From the NCBI RefSeq assembly GCF_014384995.1, contig NZ_JACRSY010000002.1, positions 124,001 through 188,000 on the forward strand: a stretch of 64,000 nucleotides of DNA, in the 5' to 3' direction. The DNA is from Zhenhengia yiwuensis (GTDB taxonomy: Bacteria > Bacillota > Clostridia > Lachnospirales > Cellulosilyticaceae). Below the pieces are notes generated by a model. That model ran no database searches. It worked only from the letters and a program-made list of their open reading frames with translations, and was not told where the DNA came from. Positions within the stretch are counted from its first letter, which is position 1. Each line of letters begins with the position of its first letter. The position numbers and the translations under genes were made by a program. This document shows, piece after piece, positions 31,745 to 39,545 of the stretch.

Positions 31745-31763
31745 ATAGTGTGCTCTTTTAAAT
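31722..31763. terminator. Bidirectional terminator, perfect 42-base palindrome
   Basis: Both arms read ATTTAAAAGAGCACACTAT followed by TTA or its complement, so the sequence equals its own reverse complement. It contains the stop codons of ung (plus) and the TetR gene (minus). Confidence 0.9.
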
Positions 31764-32349
31764 AGTTCTTTTTAAGGCCTAGGTCAACGTGCATGGAGTT
31801 ATAGAAAAAGTCCTGAATAAAGTGAAGGTTATCTTCTCTAGAATGAGGGTATGAGGAAACTGTATTTTGGATAATAGCAATGAGGGATTTAGCTAATCTA
31901 ATATTAAGAGAGTCTTCAATGCAGGAGAAGCTTTTTTTCTCAAAATTCTCAAAAAGACGCTCGATTTGGAAGAAGATTTGATGGAATAGGTCTGTCATTT
32001 CAGCTTCCATTTCTTGATAAGCAAGTATTTTGTAAATGAGCTTCCCCATTCCTTTACGCCCATGAATGTCATCATAAAGAACTTCAATACTACGGGAGAG
32101 CTTTTCTTCTGGCAATAAGGCCATTTCATAAATCTCATCTAAAGAATGAGAAGTAGTAGACCAACTTTCCTCTAAGACATGAATGAAAAGTTGTTTTTTG
32201 TTGGGATAATAGTTGTATAAGGTTCCAACGGCAATATTACATTTTTTTGCAATCATTTTCATATCGACCTGATTATAGTCATAGGTATTAAAAAGTTCCA
32301 TGGCAGCTTGTTCGATGCGGGCATTAAGATTATGTATGATTTTTGGCAT
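31741..32349 (-). CDS. TetR-family regulator
   Basis: 202 residues. N-terminal HTH: ARIEQAAMELFNTYDYNQVDMKMIAKKCNIAVGTLYNYYPNKKQLF spans about residues 9-55. The ligand domain is helical and not recognisable. SD AGGAGG at the right distance. It overlaps ung end-to-end by four bases. Effector and targets unknown; the nearest divergent gene is the GntR regulator at 32427. Confidence 0.85.
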   Translation of the reverse strand: MPKIIHNLNARIEQAAMELFNTYDYNQVDMKMIAKKCNIAVGTLYNYYPNKKQLFIHVLEESWSTTSHSLDEIYEMALLPEEKLSRSIEVLYDDIHGRKGMGKLIYKILAYQEMEAEMTDLFHQIFFQIERLFENFEKKSFSCIEDSLNIRLAKSLIAIIQNTVSSYPHSREDNLHFIQDFFYNSMHVDLGLKKNYLKEHTI

Positions 32350-32414
32350 AGAAGCCTCCTTTTAGCTTTCTGAAAAATTTATATAAATAATTATATTTTA
32401 TTATAAAAGTTTGA

Positions 32415-32420
32415 TATAAT
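32415..32420 (+). promoter_or_regulatory. -10 box for the GntR gene
   Basis: A perfect TATAAT ending seven bases before the ATG at 32427. No good -35 is visible and no SD precedes the ATG, so the transcript may start at or next to the start codon. Confidence 0.45.
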
Positions 32421-32426
32421 AAAAAT

Positions 32427-33170
32427 ATGAATACAAAGATATTTACACTGGGGAAAATTCAAAACTACAAAAACATGCCGGATCTTATTACAGAAGCTTT
32501 GAAAGATGCTATTTTACAAGGTGAGTATAAAGGAGGTGTACAGCTTAAGCAAGATGAAATTGCAAAGCAATTTGATGTCAGTTTAATTCCTGTACGAGAA
32601 GCACTAATTCAATTAGAAGGTAAGGGGTTAGTGAATTGTATTCGCAATAAGGGAGCTATTGTAACCCGTCTTAGTTTAAAAGAAATGCATGAGCTTTTTG
32701 AACTGCGGCGTGTACTAGAAGTAGGGAGCGCATATCTTATTAAACAGCAAGTAGAAGGTGAACATCTTAATAAGCTTAAGTATATACTAGAAAAGATGAA
32801 TAAACCAGCCCATCCACTTATTTATTGTAGGTACTACAGATTGTTTTATCAAGTACTTTGTGATACTGCGGCTAATGCAGAACTTAGTAAAATGTACGAA
32901 AATTTATTTGTGCGTGTAGAAAGATATTTGATGTACATCTATCATCTCGTTCCAGAACTGATGAATGAACGTTCTCACCAAGAAAAAATAGTAGCACTAC
33001 TTGAAAATGAGCAGTACGATGCATTAATAACACACATGACAAGTCATATTGAGATGCTAGAAACAAGTTTATTTAAGGCATTAGAAGCAAGAAATTTAAG
33101 GGATGCCTTTGACTGGAATTGCTTGTTGCCTTTTAGAACACTTGAAGAAATGAGTGAAATAGAGTATTGA
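32427..33170 (+). CDS. GntR-family regulator (FadR/FCD subfamily)
   Basis: 247 residues. A GntR winged helix at about 18-80 (LKQDEIAKQFDVSLIPVREAL, GLVNCIRNKGAIVTRL) and a helical FCD-like effector domain (ELFELRRVLEVG, RSHQEKIVALLE with a late His). The start is not supported by an SD; an internal ATG at 32475 would still keep the HTH. Its stop codon overlaps the -35 hexamer of the asnA promoter. Effector unknown, probably a small carboxylate as in the subfamily. Confidence 0.83.
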   Translation: MNTKIFTLGKIQNYKNMPDLITEALKDAILQGEYKGGVQLKQDEIAKQFDVSLIPVREALIQLEGKGLVNCIRNKGAIVTRLSLKEMHELFELRRVLEVGSAYLIKQQVEGEHLNKLKYILEKMNKPAHPLIYCRYYRLFYQVLCDTAANAELSKMYENLFVRVERYLMYIYHLVPELMNERSHQEKIVALLENEQYDALITHMTSHIEMLETSLFKALEARNLRDAFDWNCLLPFRTLEEMSEIEY

Positions 33171-33195
33171 CAATAAATTTAAAGTTATATATAAT
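33167..33195 (+). promoter_or_regulatory. Consensus promoter of the T-box-asnA unit
   Basis: TTGACA (33167-33172), 17 bases, TATAAT (33190-33195), both perfect. The upstream gene's TGA is inside the -35. Confidence 0.88.
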
Positions 33196-33204
33196 TCAAC
33201 CATA

Positions 33205-33463
33205 TTATATGAAAAGCAATGATAAGAAGAGTAAGCTAAGAGTGATGCATACAGAGAGCTGGGGTAGGTGAAAGCCAGTAGCTAATTTTTAGAAGAAGAA
33301 CATCTTGGAGCTGCTAACCAAACGCTTCGGCAAGTAGGCTTAGTCGGGTTTAGACCGTTATATCTAAAACGTATCGAGATTTTTCTGTACGTCTAAATCC
33401 ATAAGGGTGGCACGAGATTATTCCTTCGTCCCTTTCACATGTTGAGAGGTGCGAAGGTTTTTT
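33205..33463 (+). ncRNA. T-box leader, asparagine type
   Basis: A leader of about 260 bases before asnA. It shows the stem I AGAGAG region (near 33250), the GGTGAAAGCC loop, a GCTAACCAAACG stretch with AAC (33316-33318) as the likely Asn specifier, and the T-box AAGGGTGGCACGAG (33403-33416). The terminator pairs CCTTCG (33423-33428) with CGAAGG (33452-33457) and is followed by six T. Uncharged tRNA-Asn would bind the specifier and the TGG bulge to favour the antiterminator. The specifier register is by eye. Confidence 0.9.
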
Positions 33464-33498
33464 ATTGCATTTTTTAATTAAAAATAAGAGGTGATTCC

Positions 33499-34506
33499 AT
33501 GAAATTATTTATGAAAGAAAGTTATACTTCTACACTTGACCTTAGAGAAACAGAAGTGGCTATAAAAAAAATAAAAGATTATTTTGAAAGTGCACTGGCC
33601 TATGAACTATCTTTAACACGTGTCTCTGCACCTTTATTTGTAAAACCAGAAAGTGGCCTTAACGATAACTTAAATGGTACAGAGCGTGCCGTAAGTTTTG
33701 ATCTTTTAGATGATAATGGCGCACAAGCAGAAATCGTTCATTCATTAGCAAAGTGGAAACGTATGGCATTAGCGCGTTATAAATTTGAAGTAGAAGAAGG
33801 GCTTTACACGGATATGAATGCCATAAGACGTGATGAAGAACTAGACAATCTCCATTCTATCTATGTGGATCAATGGGATTGGGAAAAAGTTATTACAAAA
33901 GAAATGCGTACAGAAGATTATCTTAAAGAAACAGTTAAAAAAATCTATAATGCTTTTGTAAAAACAGAAAACTTTATTATTCATGAATACCCATCTCTTG
34001 AACGATGGTTACCACAAGAGATTACTTTTATCACGTCAGAAGAATTACTTCAGATGTATCCAGACCTGACAGCCAAAGAAAGAGAAAATGCTATTTGTAA
34101 AGAAAAGAAAGCTGTTTTTATTATGCAAATTGGAGATGTACTTTCTAATGGAGAAAGACATGATGGTAGAGCACCAGACTATGATGATTGGCATTTAAAT
34201 GGAGATATTATGTTTTGGAATCCTATTTTAGAATGTGGATTCGAGCTTTCTTCTATGGGCATTCGTGTAGATGAAGAGGCACTTATTAGACAGTTAGATA
34301 TAGCAGGATGTAATGAACGTAAATCGTTAGAGTTCCACAGCTTACTTCTTAACAAAGAACTTCCTTACACAATTGGAGGAGGAATTGGACAATCACGTAT
34401 TTGCATGTTCTTCTTACATAAGATTCATATAGGAGAAGTTCAGGCTTCTATCTGGCAAAAAGAAATGATTGAGATGTGTGAAAAGCACGGTATACATTTA
34501 CTTTAA
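33499..34506 (+). CDS. asnA: Aspartate-ammonia ligase (asparagine synthetase A)
   Basis: 335 residues, the usual length for AsnA, a class II tRNA-synthetase-like enzyme that makes asparagine from aspartate, ammonia and ATP. It shows LSLTRVSAPLFV, SGLNDNLNGTERAVSFD, HSIYVDQWDWEKVI and GGGIGQSRICMFFLHK. Control by an Asn T-box is expected since the product loads tRNA-Asn. SD AGAGGTG. Confidence 0.95.
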   Translation: MKLFMKESYTSTLDLRETEVAIKKIKDYFESALAYELSLTRVSAPLFVKPESGLNDNLNGTERAVSFDLLDDNGAQAEIVHSLAKWKRMALARYKFEVEEGLYTDMNAIRRDEELDNLHSIYVDQWDWEKVITKEMRTEDYLKETVKKIYNAFVKTENFIIHEYPSLERWLPQEITFITSEELLQMYPDLTAKERENAICKEKKAVFIMQIGDVLSNGERHDGRAPDYDDWHLNGDIMFWNPILECGFELSSMGIRVDEEALIRQLDIAGCNERKSLEFHSLLLNKELPYTIGGGIGQSRICMFFLHKIHIGEVQASIWQKEMIEMCEKHGIHLL

Positions 34507-34575
34507 AGCATAAAAAAACAGAAATTATCCGAAACTAATTCAAGTGAAAAAATAAGAATTAGAGGAGGAGATGAT

Positions 34576-35004
34576 TTGGCTAGCATAGTCGCTATTATTT
34601 CTGGTATTTTAATGAGTATTCAAGGTGTATGGAATACACGTATTACAGAAAAGTCCGGATTATGGTTTACAAATACTTTTGTTCACGGTATAGGCCTTAT
34701 AACAAGTTTAATCATCTTATTTTTTGCAAAGGATTTTAATCCAGATGGATTTAAGACAGTAAATAAGTTTTATTTATTCAGTGGAGCAGTAAGTATTGGC
34801 ATTTTTTATTGCGTGATTTTAGCTATTTCTAAATTAGGTCCTGCAGGAGCTACCATGCTTATTTTGATCGCTCAGATGTTAGGTGCGTATCTTATAGAAT
34901 TATTTGGATTATTTGGTACAGAAAAAGTATCTTTTCAATGGATGAAATGCTTAGGTATTGGTATTATTATAGCAGGTATTGTAATTTATCAATGTAAAAA
35001 ATAG
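34576..35004 (+). CDS. Small DMT-family transporter (YdcZ type)
   Basis: 142 residues with about five hydrophobic helices. IVAIISGILMSIQGVWNTRI and KLGPAGATMLILIAQMLGAYLIELFGLFG fit the YdcZ/DUF606 half-transporter family, which normally works as dimers of two small subunits. TTG start at 34576 after AGAGGAGG; an ATG six bases earlier is out of frame. Only one copy is present. Substrate unknown. Confidence 0.83.
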   Translation: MASIVAIISGILMSIQGVWNTRITEKSGLWFTNTFVHGIGLITSLIILFFAKDFNPDGFKTVNKFYLFSGAVSIGIFYCVILAISKLGPAGATMLILIAQMLGAYLIELFGLFGTEKVSFQWMKCLGIGIIIAGIVIYQCKK

Positions 35005-35030
35005 AGCATCAGGAAGATGCTCTATTTTTT
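34996..35030. terminator. Bidirectional terminator
   Basis: AAAAAATAGAGCATC (34996-35010) pairs perfectly with GATGCTCTATTTTTT (35016-35030), between the DMT gene and the converging nrdG. Confidence 0.9.
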
Positions 35031-35520
35031 ATGAGAAGAAAAGTTCTTTTTCAATTTGGCCATTTAGAAGTTTAAAAATACGTTGATTTGATGAACCTAC
35101 GTATTTTTTTGTATCTGTTTTGAGAGCCTTTATAAAAGGACCATCTACAAGAACATCAGTGAGCTCAAGCATAGGCTTAAATTTAGGTTCTTGTAAAAGC
35201 TGCTCATAAGTATAGCCTGTATAAGCCCATATAGAAAGTCCTAGTGCTTTAACTTCTTTTAGAAGAAGTATAAGAGAAGTAGCCTGTTCAAAGGGATCAC
35301 CACCAGAGAGGGTAATACCATCTATAAGTGGTAGATTTTTTTTGATTTTAGCTAGAATTACGTTTATAGGTACATCATCGCCATATTCGAAAGACTGCAT
35401 CTCAGGATTGTGGCATCCTGGGCAGTGGTGGAGGCAACCGGATAAAAAGAGTACACTACGAAAGCCCTCACCATTTACAGTAGAGTGTTCCAGAAAGCCT
35501 GCAACTTTTAGGGTACTCAT
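35029..35520 (-). CDS. nrdG: Anaerobic ribonucleotide reductase activating protein
   Basis: 163 residues, radical SAM. The iron-sulfur motif is CLHHCPGC (CxxxCxxC), with TLSGGDPFEQ for SAM binding. It installs the glycyl radical on NrdD. Its start overlaps the end of nrdD by four bases, so the two are co-translated. Confidence 0.94.
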   Translation of the reverse strand: MSTLKVAGFLEHSTVNGEGFRSVLFLSGCLHHCPGCHNPEMQSFEYGDDVPINVILAKIKKNLPLIDGITLSGGDPFEQATSLILLLKEVKALGLSIWAYTGYTYEQLLQEPKFKPMLELTDVLVDGPFIKALKTDTKKYVGSSNQRIFKLLNGQIEKELFFS

Positions 35521-37631
35521 AGAGTATAAGTATGCTTCTGGCTACCATCATGAGCGATGCGGTCGTCTCTTTCAGCACTTTTGCCAGAGCCGAAGCGTTC
35601 ATCTAAACTTAGATAGCCTGTTACACGGCTAATGCCTTGTATATCCATGCTGCCACAAGATGGACAGGCTTTAACACCATCGTTGATCGTTTCACCACAG
35701 TTTTTGCAGTAGCGGAGGTGGAAGTTGATACCCATATAGCTGATATTAGATTCGCTATAAGCATAACGTATGATACGTTCAATGGTTTCAGCAGAAGGGT
35801 AGCCATCTACTTCAATATAACTAATGTGACCAGCATTACACATTTTGTGGAAAGGTGCTTCAATCTGTATTTTATCAATAATCGATACAGGATAATTTAC
35901 AGGCACATGGAAGCTATTTGTATAGTATTCTTTATCTGTTACACCTGGAATAATGCCAAAGCGTTGACGGTCTTGACCAATAAATTTGCCACTTAGTCCT
36001 TCAGCAGGTGTAGCATAGCAACTCCAGTTAAGGCCTGTATCTTTAGTTGTTTTATCTGTAAAGTCACGCATACGTTGAATCATACTATAGCCTAATTCAC
36101 GTGCTTCATCACTTTCACCATGGTGTTTACCTGTAAGGGCAATAAGTGTTTCGGCAAGGCCAATAAAGCCTATAGACCAGGTGCCGTTCTTTAAGATTGG
36201 GTCAATAGAGTCCTCAGAAGAAAGATCTTCTGATCCTAACATAAGTCCCTGACCAGCAACAAAGGGTAAATCTTTTACTTTAAGGTGTTTAAGAACTTCA
36301 TAGCGATGCATTAACGAATCTTTAGCTTGATGAAGTCTTTCATCAAGTAACTGCCAGAAACGTTCTAAATCACCTTCTGCTAAAATACCAATACGGGGCA
36401 GGTTAATCGTAGTAGGGGCATTGTTACCACGTCTATTAGGACCCTCAGGGCCATTAATGTTAGAGCATACATAAGTTCTGCAGCCCATAGTTGCAGGAAG
36501 AATACCTTTATTGTAGTAATAAGCGTTAAAGTCTGCATCAATATTCATAAAGGTTGGGTTCATACGAGAAGCAGCAACGCGTGTAGCTAATTTAAATAAA
36601 TAATAGTAAGGATCATTTGGTTCACGATTAACACCTTTTTTGACACGGAAAATAATATTAGGGAAAATAGGTTGTTCCTTTTTGCCAAGGCCTTTCTCAT
36701 ATTCAAGGAGGAAAGCTTCACAGACAAGGGCAGCATCTTCACTCATAGGAAGCCCAATATTTAAGCTACTGAAAGGTACTTGTGAGCCCGCACGTGAATG
36801 CATAGTATTAAGGTTGTACACGATGCCTTGCATAGCTTGATGAATACGTGTAGAAAGCTTCTCTTGTACGAAAGTGTTAAAAGGAGTATCTCCCATAACT
36901 TCTTTAAGAGGAGCATATTCTTCTTCAATTTCTTCGCGAGTATAACCTACATAAGGAGCCATATCGTTATCAAAGTTTACATGAGATTGACCACCAAACA
37001 TATCATTTTGAGATGATTGAAGTAAAATACAGCTTAATTCTGCAGCTGTTTCAATACGCTTTGGTTTTTTTATGGTGCCATAACCTGTATTAAAGCCTTT
37101 TTCAAATATAGCACCTGTATCAATATGTAAACAATTAGTAGTCAGGTTGTAACTATCTAAATCATGATAATAAAGGTCGCCTAACTCATGTAATTTAGCT
37201 AGGTGCTTAGGCATAGTAGAAAGGTTGTGCCATTTATTTGTCTCACTTGCAATACGTAAGAGTTTAGAAGAGAAGTTATTGCCTACATTAGCATTGTCTC
37301 TATCTGTTTCAATACCAATAGCGTGGACTGTATCCATAAGCTCTGATTTTAAGTCACGAATACGTGTACGTTCTTTGCGATAATTAGCATAGGTGTTTTT
37401 AATAGAATTTAATTCAAAGTCATCTAGAGTTTGCTCAATTAAATCTTGAATCTGCTCTACATTAATTTCATAACAACTACAGTCCTGTATACGTCTTTCA
37501 ACTTCTTCTGTAATTTCATCTACATTCACAAGAAGATGAAGGTCACTTGCTGAACGTTTAATAGCATTTTTTATTTTGCAAGATTCGTAAGCTACCTTTC
37601 TACCATCTCGTTTAATCACGTAATAATCCAT
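35517..37631 (-). CDS. nrdD: Anaerobic (class III) ribonucleoside-triphosphate reductase
   Basis: 704 residues. An ATP-cone at the N-terminus (VIKRDGRKVAYESCKIKNAI), a catalytic ten-strand barrel with MGCRTYVCSN and a C-terminal zinc site (YCKNCG...ACPSCG). The glycyl-radical motif is SRVTGYLSLDERFG. It reduces ribonucleotides without oxygen, using formate or a thioredoxin-like donor. The start at 37631 follows AGGGGG; a longer frame reaches 37655 without an SD. Paired NrdR-like boxes overlap its promoter. Confidence 0.95.
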   Translation of the reverse strand: MDYYVIKRDGRKVAYESCKIKNAIKRSASDLHLLVNVDEITEEVERRIQDCSCYEINVEQIQDLIEQTLDDFELNSIKNTYANYRKERTRIRDLKSELMDTVHAIGIETDRDNANVGNNFSSKLLRIASETNKWHNLSTMPKHLAKLHELGDLYYHDLDSYNLTTNCLHIDTGAIFEKGFNTGYGTIKKPKRIETAAELSCILLQSSQNDMFGGQSHVNFDNDMAPYVGYTREEIEEEYAPLKEVMGDTPFNTFVQEKLSTRIHQAMQGIVYNLNTMHSRAGSQVPFSSLNIGLPMSEDAALVCEAFLLEYEKGLGKKEQPIFPNIIFRVKKGVNREPNDPYYYLFKLATRVAASRMNPTFMNIDADFNAYYYNKGILPATMGCRTYVCSNINGPEGPNRRGNNAPTTINLPRIGILAEGDLERFWQLLDERLHQAKDSLMHRYEVLKHLKVKDLPFVAGQGLMLGSEDLSSEDSIDPILKNGTWSIGFIGLAETLIALTGKHHGESDEARELGYSMIQRMRDFTDKTTKDTGLNWSCYATPAEGLSGKFIGQDRQRFGIIPGVTDKEYYTNSFHVPVNYPVSIIDKIQIEAPFHKMCNAGHISYIEVDGYPSAETIERIIRYAYSESNISYMGINFHLRYCKNCGETINDGVKACPSCGSMDIQGISRVTGYLSLDERFGSGKSAERDDRIAHDGSQKHTYTL

Positions 37632-37671
37632 GATAATCCCCCTTGAAAAGTTCAATTAAGGTCTTCTTCTG

Positions 37672-37687
37672 TACTATATATATGACC
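37672..37687 (-). promoter_or_regulatory. NrdR-box-like site, proximal
   Basis: Contains TACTATATATATGAC, related to the NrdR consensus ACACTATATATTGTGT. It lies 31 bases, about three helical turns, from the other site. Confidence 0.5.
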
Positions 37688-37702
37688 TCTGTATTCTTTA
37701 TA

Positions 37703-37718
37703 TACTATATATTGCATG
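37703..37718 (-). promoter_or_regulatory. NrdR-box-like site, distal
   Basis: Contains TACTATATATTGCAT, the better match, and overlaps the -10 box of the nrdD promoter. Confidence 0.55.
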
Positions 37719-37732
37719 GTGATTTTTTACAA
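37704..37732 (-). promoter_or_regulatory. Sigma-A promoter of nrdDG
   Basis: On the minus strand TTGTAA (37727-37732), 17 bases, TATAGT (37704-37709). The -10 is within a NrdR-like box, as expected for repression. Confidence 0.65.
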
Positions 37733-37876
37733 GCCAGTCCAAAAAAATTTTTTTGTCAATCGTTTTAAGCATAAAAAAATAAAAAATTTGGTAGAAATTA
37801 AAGAATAAATTTTGGTAGTAAATGACGATGACATCATGTAAAATAAGTACTAAAGAATGGACGTAAGGAGAACAAC

Positions 37877-38581
37877 ATGGAAAAATACATTGTTTTAGAT
37901 ATAGAGACAACGGGTACAAAGCCTCTTGAAAGTGATATTATTGAAATTGGTGCAGTTTATATAGAAAATAATCAGGTTAAGGATCAGTTTAATGAACTTG
38001 TAAAACCTAATGAAATCATCTCTGAATACATTACAGGTATAACGGGTATTACTAATGAAATGGTGAAAGATGCAGCGCCTATAGAAGTTGTTTTACCTCG
38101 ATTTATAGATTTTTGCAGAGGACTTCCACTTATTGGACATAATATAGAAGTATTTGATTATCGTATGCTTCGTGTTAAAGCAACACGTCTTGGACTTAAG
38201 TTAGAAAATGATACATTAGATACACTGATTATTGCGCGTAAGATGTTATGGAATTTGCCAAGTCGAAAGCTTGGAGATTTATGTAATCATTATGGCATAG
38301 ATTTATTAAATGCACACCGTGCTTATGATGATGCTTATGCAACTTCTGAGCTTTTTAGATTTTTAAGGGATGAATTTGAAACTAAAGACCCAGAACTTTT
38401 TAAGCCACACCCTTTAGCATGGCAGATGCCTAAGCAATCACCTATTACAGCAAAACAAAAAAAATATCTATTAAATTTATGTAATACACATAAAATAACA
38501 TTAGAAAAAGAAATTGAAAGTTTATCTAAGTCAGAAGCAAGTAAGGCAATTGATACCATTTTAAGAGAATATGGTAGATAG
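37877..38581 (+). CDS. DEDDh 3'-5' exonuclease (DnaQ/PolC-like)
   Basis: 234 residues. The Exo motifs are VLDIETTGTKPLESDIIEIG (Exo I), PLIGHNIEVFDYRML (Exo II) and HRAYDDAYATSEL (Exo III, with His and Asp). A C-terminal tail of about 50 residues (ITAKQKKYLLNLC, LSKSEASKAIDTIL) is like a small extra domain found with some such nucleases. It probably trims DNA or RNA 3' ends in repair or turnover. SD AAGGAG. The next gene starts 11 bases later. Confidence 0.86.
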   Translation: MEKYIVLDIETTGTKPLESDIIEIGAVYIENNQVKDQFNELVKPNEIISEYITGITGITNEMVKDAAPIEVVLPRFIDFCRGLPLIGHNIEVFDYRMLRVKATRLGLKLENDTLDTLIIARKMLWNLPSRKLGDLCNHYGIDLLNAHRAYDDAYATSELFRFLRDEFETKDPELFKPHPLAWQMPKQSPITAKQKKYLLNLCNTHKITLEKEIESLSKSEASKAIDTILREYGR

Positions 38582-38592
38582 AGGGTGAAAGT

Positions 38593-39447
38593 ATGAACCT
38601 AATGGAGCAGTATTTTTATGGGAAAGATGGTGTAAAACTTTTTTGCCGCAAAGATATTCCTTCAAAATGTAAATGTATCGTAGTCATTGCGCATGGTTTT
38701 ATGGAGCATTCAGGGCGTTATATTGATTTTGCTAAAATACTTATAGCACAAAATATAGGGGTATGCATTATTGACCATAGGGGTAATGGCTTTTCAGAGG
38801 GACCTAAGGGGGATATTGAAGACTTTTTTGATTTTGTAGAAGATTTACATTATCTCATTCAGGATTTAAAGAGCAGGTACAAGAAGCCTATTGTGACTTA
38901 TGGTCACTCCATGGGGGGACTGATTACTTTTATATACGGACTTAAGTATAAAGAAGACTTAATGGGACAAATTTTAGCATCACCAGCACTTGGGGTACCT
39001 ATAGGTATGAAAAATCTCCCACCTGCTTTTTATGAAAGTTTAGGTTTTATGGCGGGTGATTTGAAAATACACCGAGTAGGTGAAGGCCTTGCTACACGTA
39101 ATGAAGTCTATATTGAAGCTTTTAAAGAAGATAAAGTAGGTAATACTTTTGCGACTATGCGCTTTATGGACCAGTTTTTAAGAATAGGTGTAGAGTATGC
39201 TATAGAACATGCTAAGGAATATGCAGTGCCTTCTCTTTTCCTACTAGGAACAAAAGATTTAGTGATTCCTATTAGTCGTAATAGAAGTCTTGTAAGAAAG
39301 ATTCCATTTGAAGATAAACAAATTATAGAATATGAATCTTGTATGCATGATCTTTTACATGATTTGGACACAGAAATTCAGAAAATACAGGAAGATGTAC
39401 TAAGTTGGATTGAAAAGTTAATCAAAAAGCATACTAAAACGAACTAA
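38593..39447 (+). CDS. Alpha/beta hydrolase, lysophospholipase-like
   Basis: 284 residues. The nucleophile elbow is TYGHSMGGLI (serine near 110), preceded by VVIAHGFMEHSGRY and the lid region DHRGNGFSEGPKG. The acid and base are likely TKDLVIP (Asp) and ESCMHDLLHD (His). This matches monoglyceride/lysophospholipase family hydrolases. It probably acts on membrane lipids in the cytosol. It is likely co-transcribed with the exonuclease. Confidence 0.87.
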   Translation: MNLMEQYFYGKDGVKLFCRKDIPSKCKCIVVIAHGFMEHSGRYIDFAKILIAQNIGVCIIDHRGNGFSEGPKGDIEDFFDFVEDLHYLIQDLKSRYKKPIVTYGHSMGGLITFIYGLKYKEDLMGQILASPALGVPIGMKNLPPAFYESLGFMAGDLKIHRVGEGLATRNEVYIEAFKEDKVGNTFATMRFMDQFLRIGVEYAIEHAKEYAVPSLFLLGTKDLVIPISRNRSLVRKIPFEDKQIIEYESCMHDLLHDLDTEIQKIQEDVLSWIEKLIKKHTKTN

Positions 39448-39483
39448 TCTTTCATATGAATAATAAGAGATGAGCATTTGAGG

Positions 39484-39524
39484 CTGCCTGAAAAGTTTTA
39501 ACATAAAGCTTTCAGGCAGTTTTT
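39484..39524 (+). terminator. Terminator after the hydrolase, just before csp1
   Basis: CTGCCTGAAAAG pairs with CTTTCAGGCAG and is followed by TTTTT. Only 21 bases separate it from the first Csp start. Confidence 0.82.
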
Positions 39525-39545
39525 GCTTGAATTTGGAGGAAATAT

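Noticed and set aside
35342..35632. Plus-strand frame over the nrdG/nrdD junction
   Set aside because: It overlaps two conserved genes on the other strand and lacks an SD.
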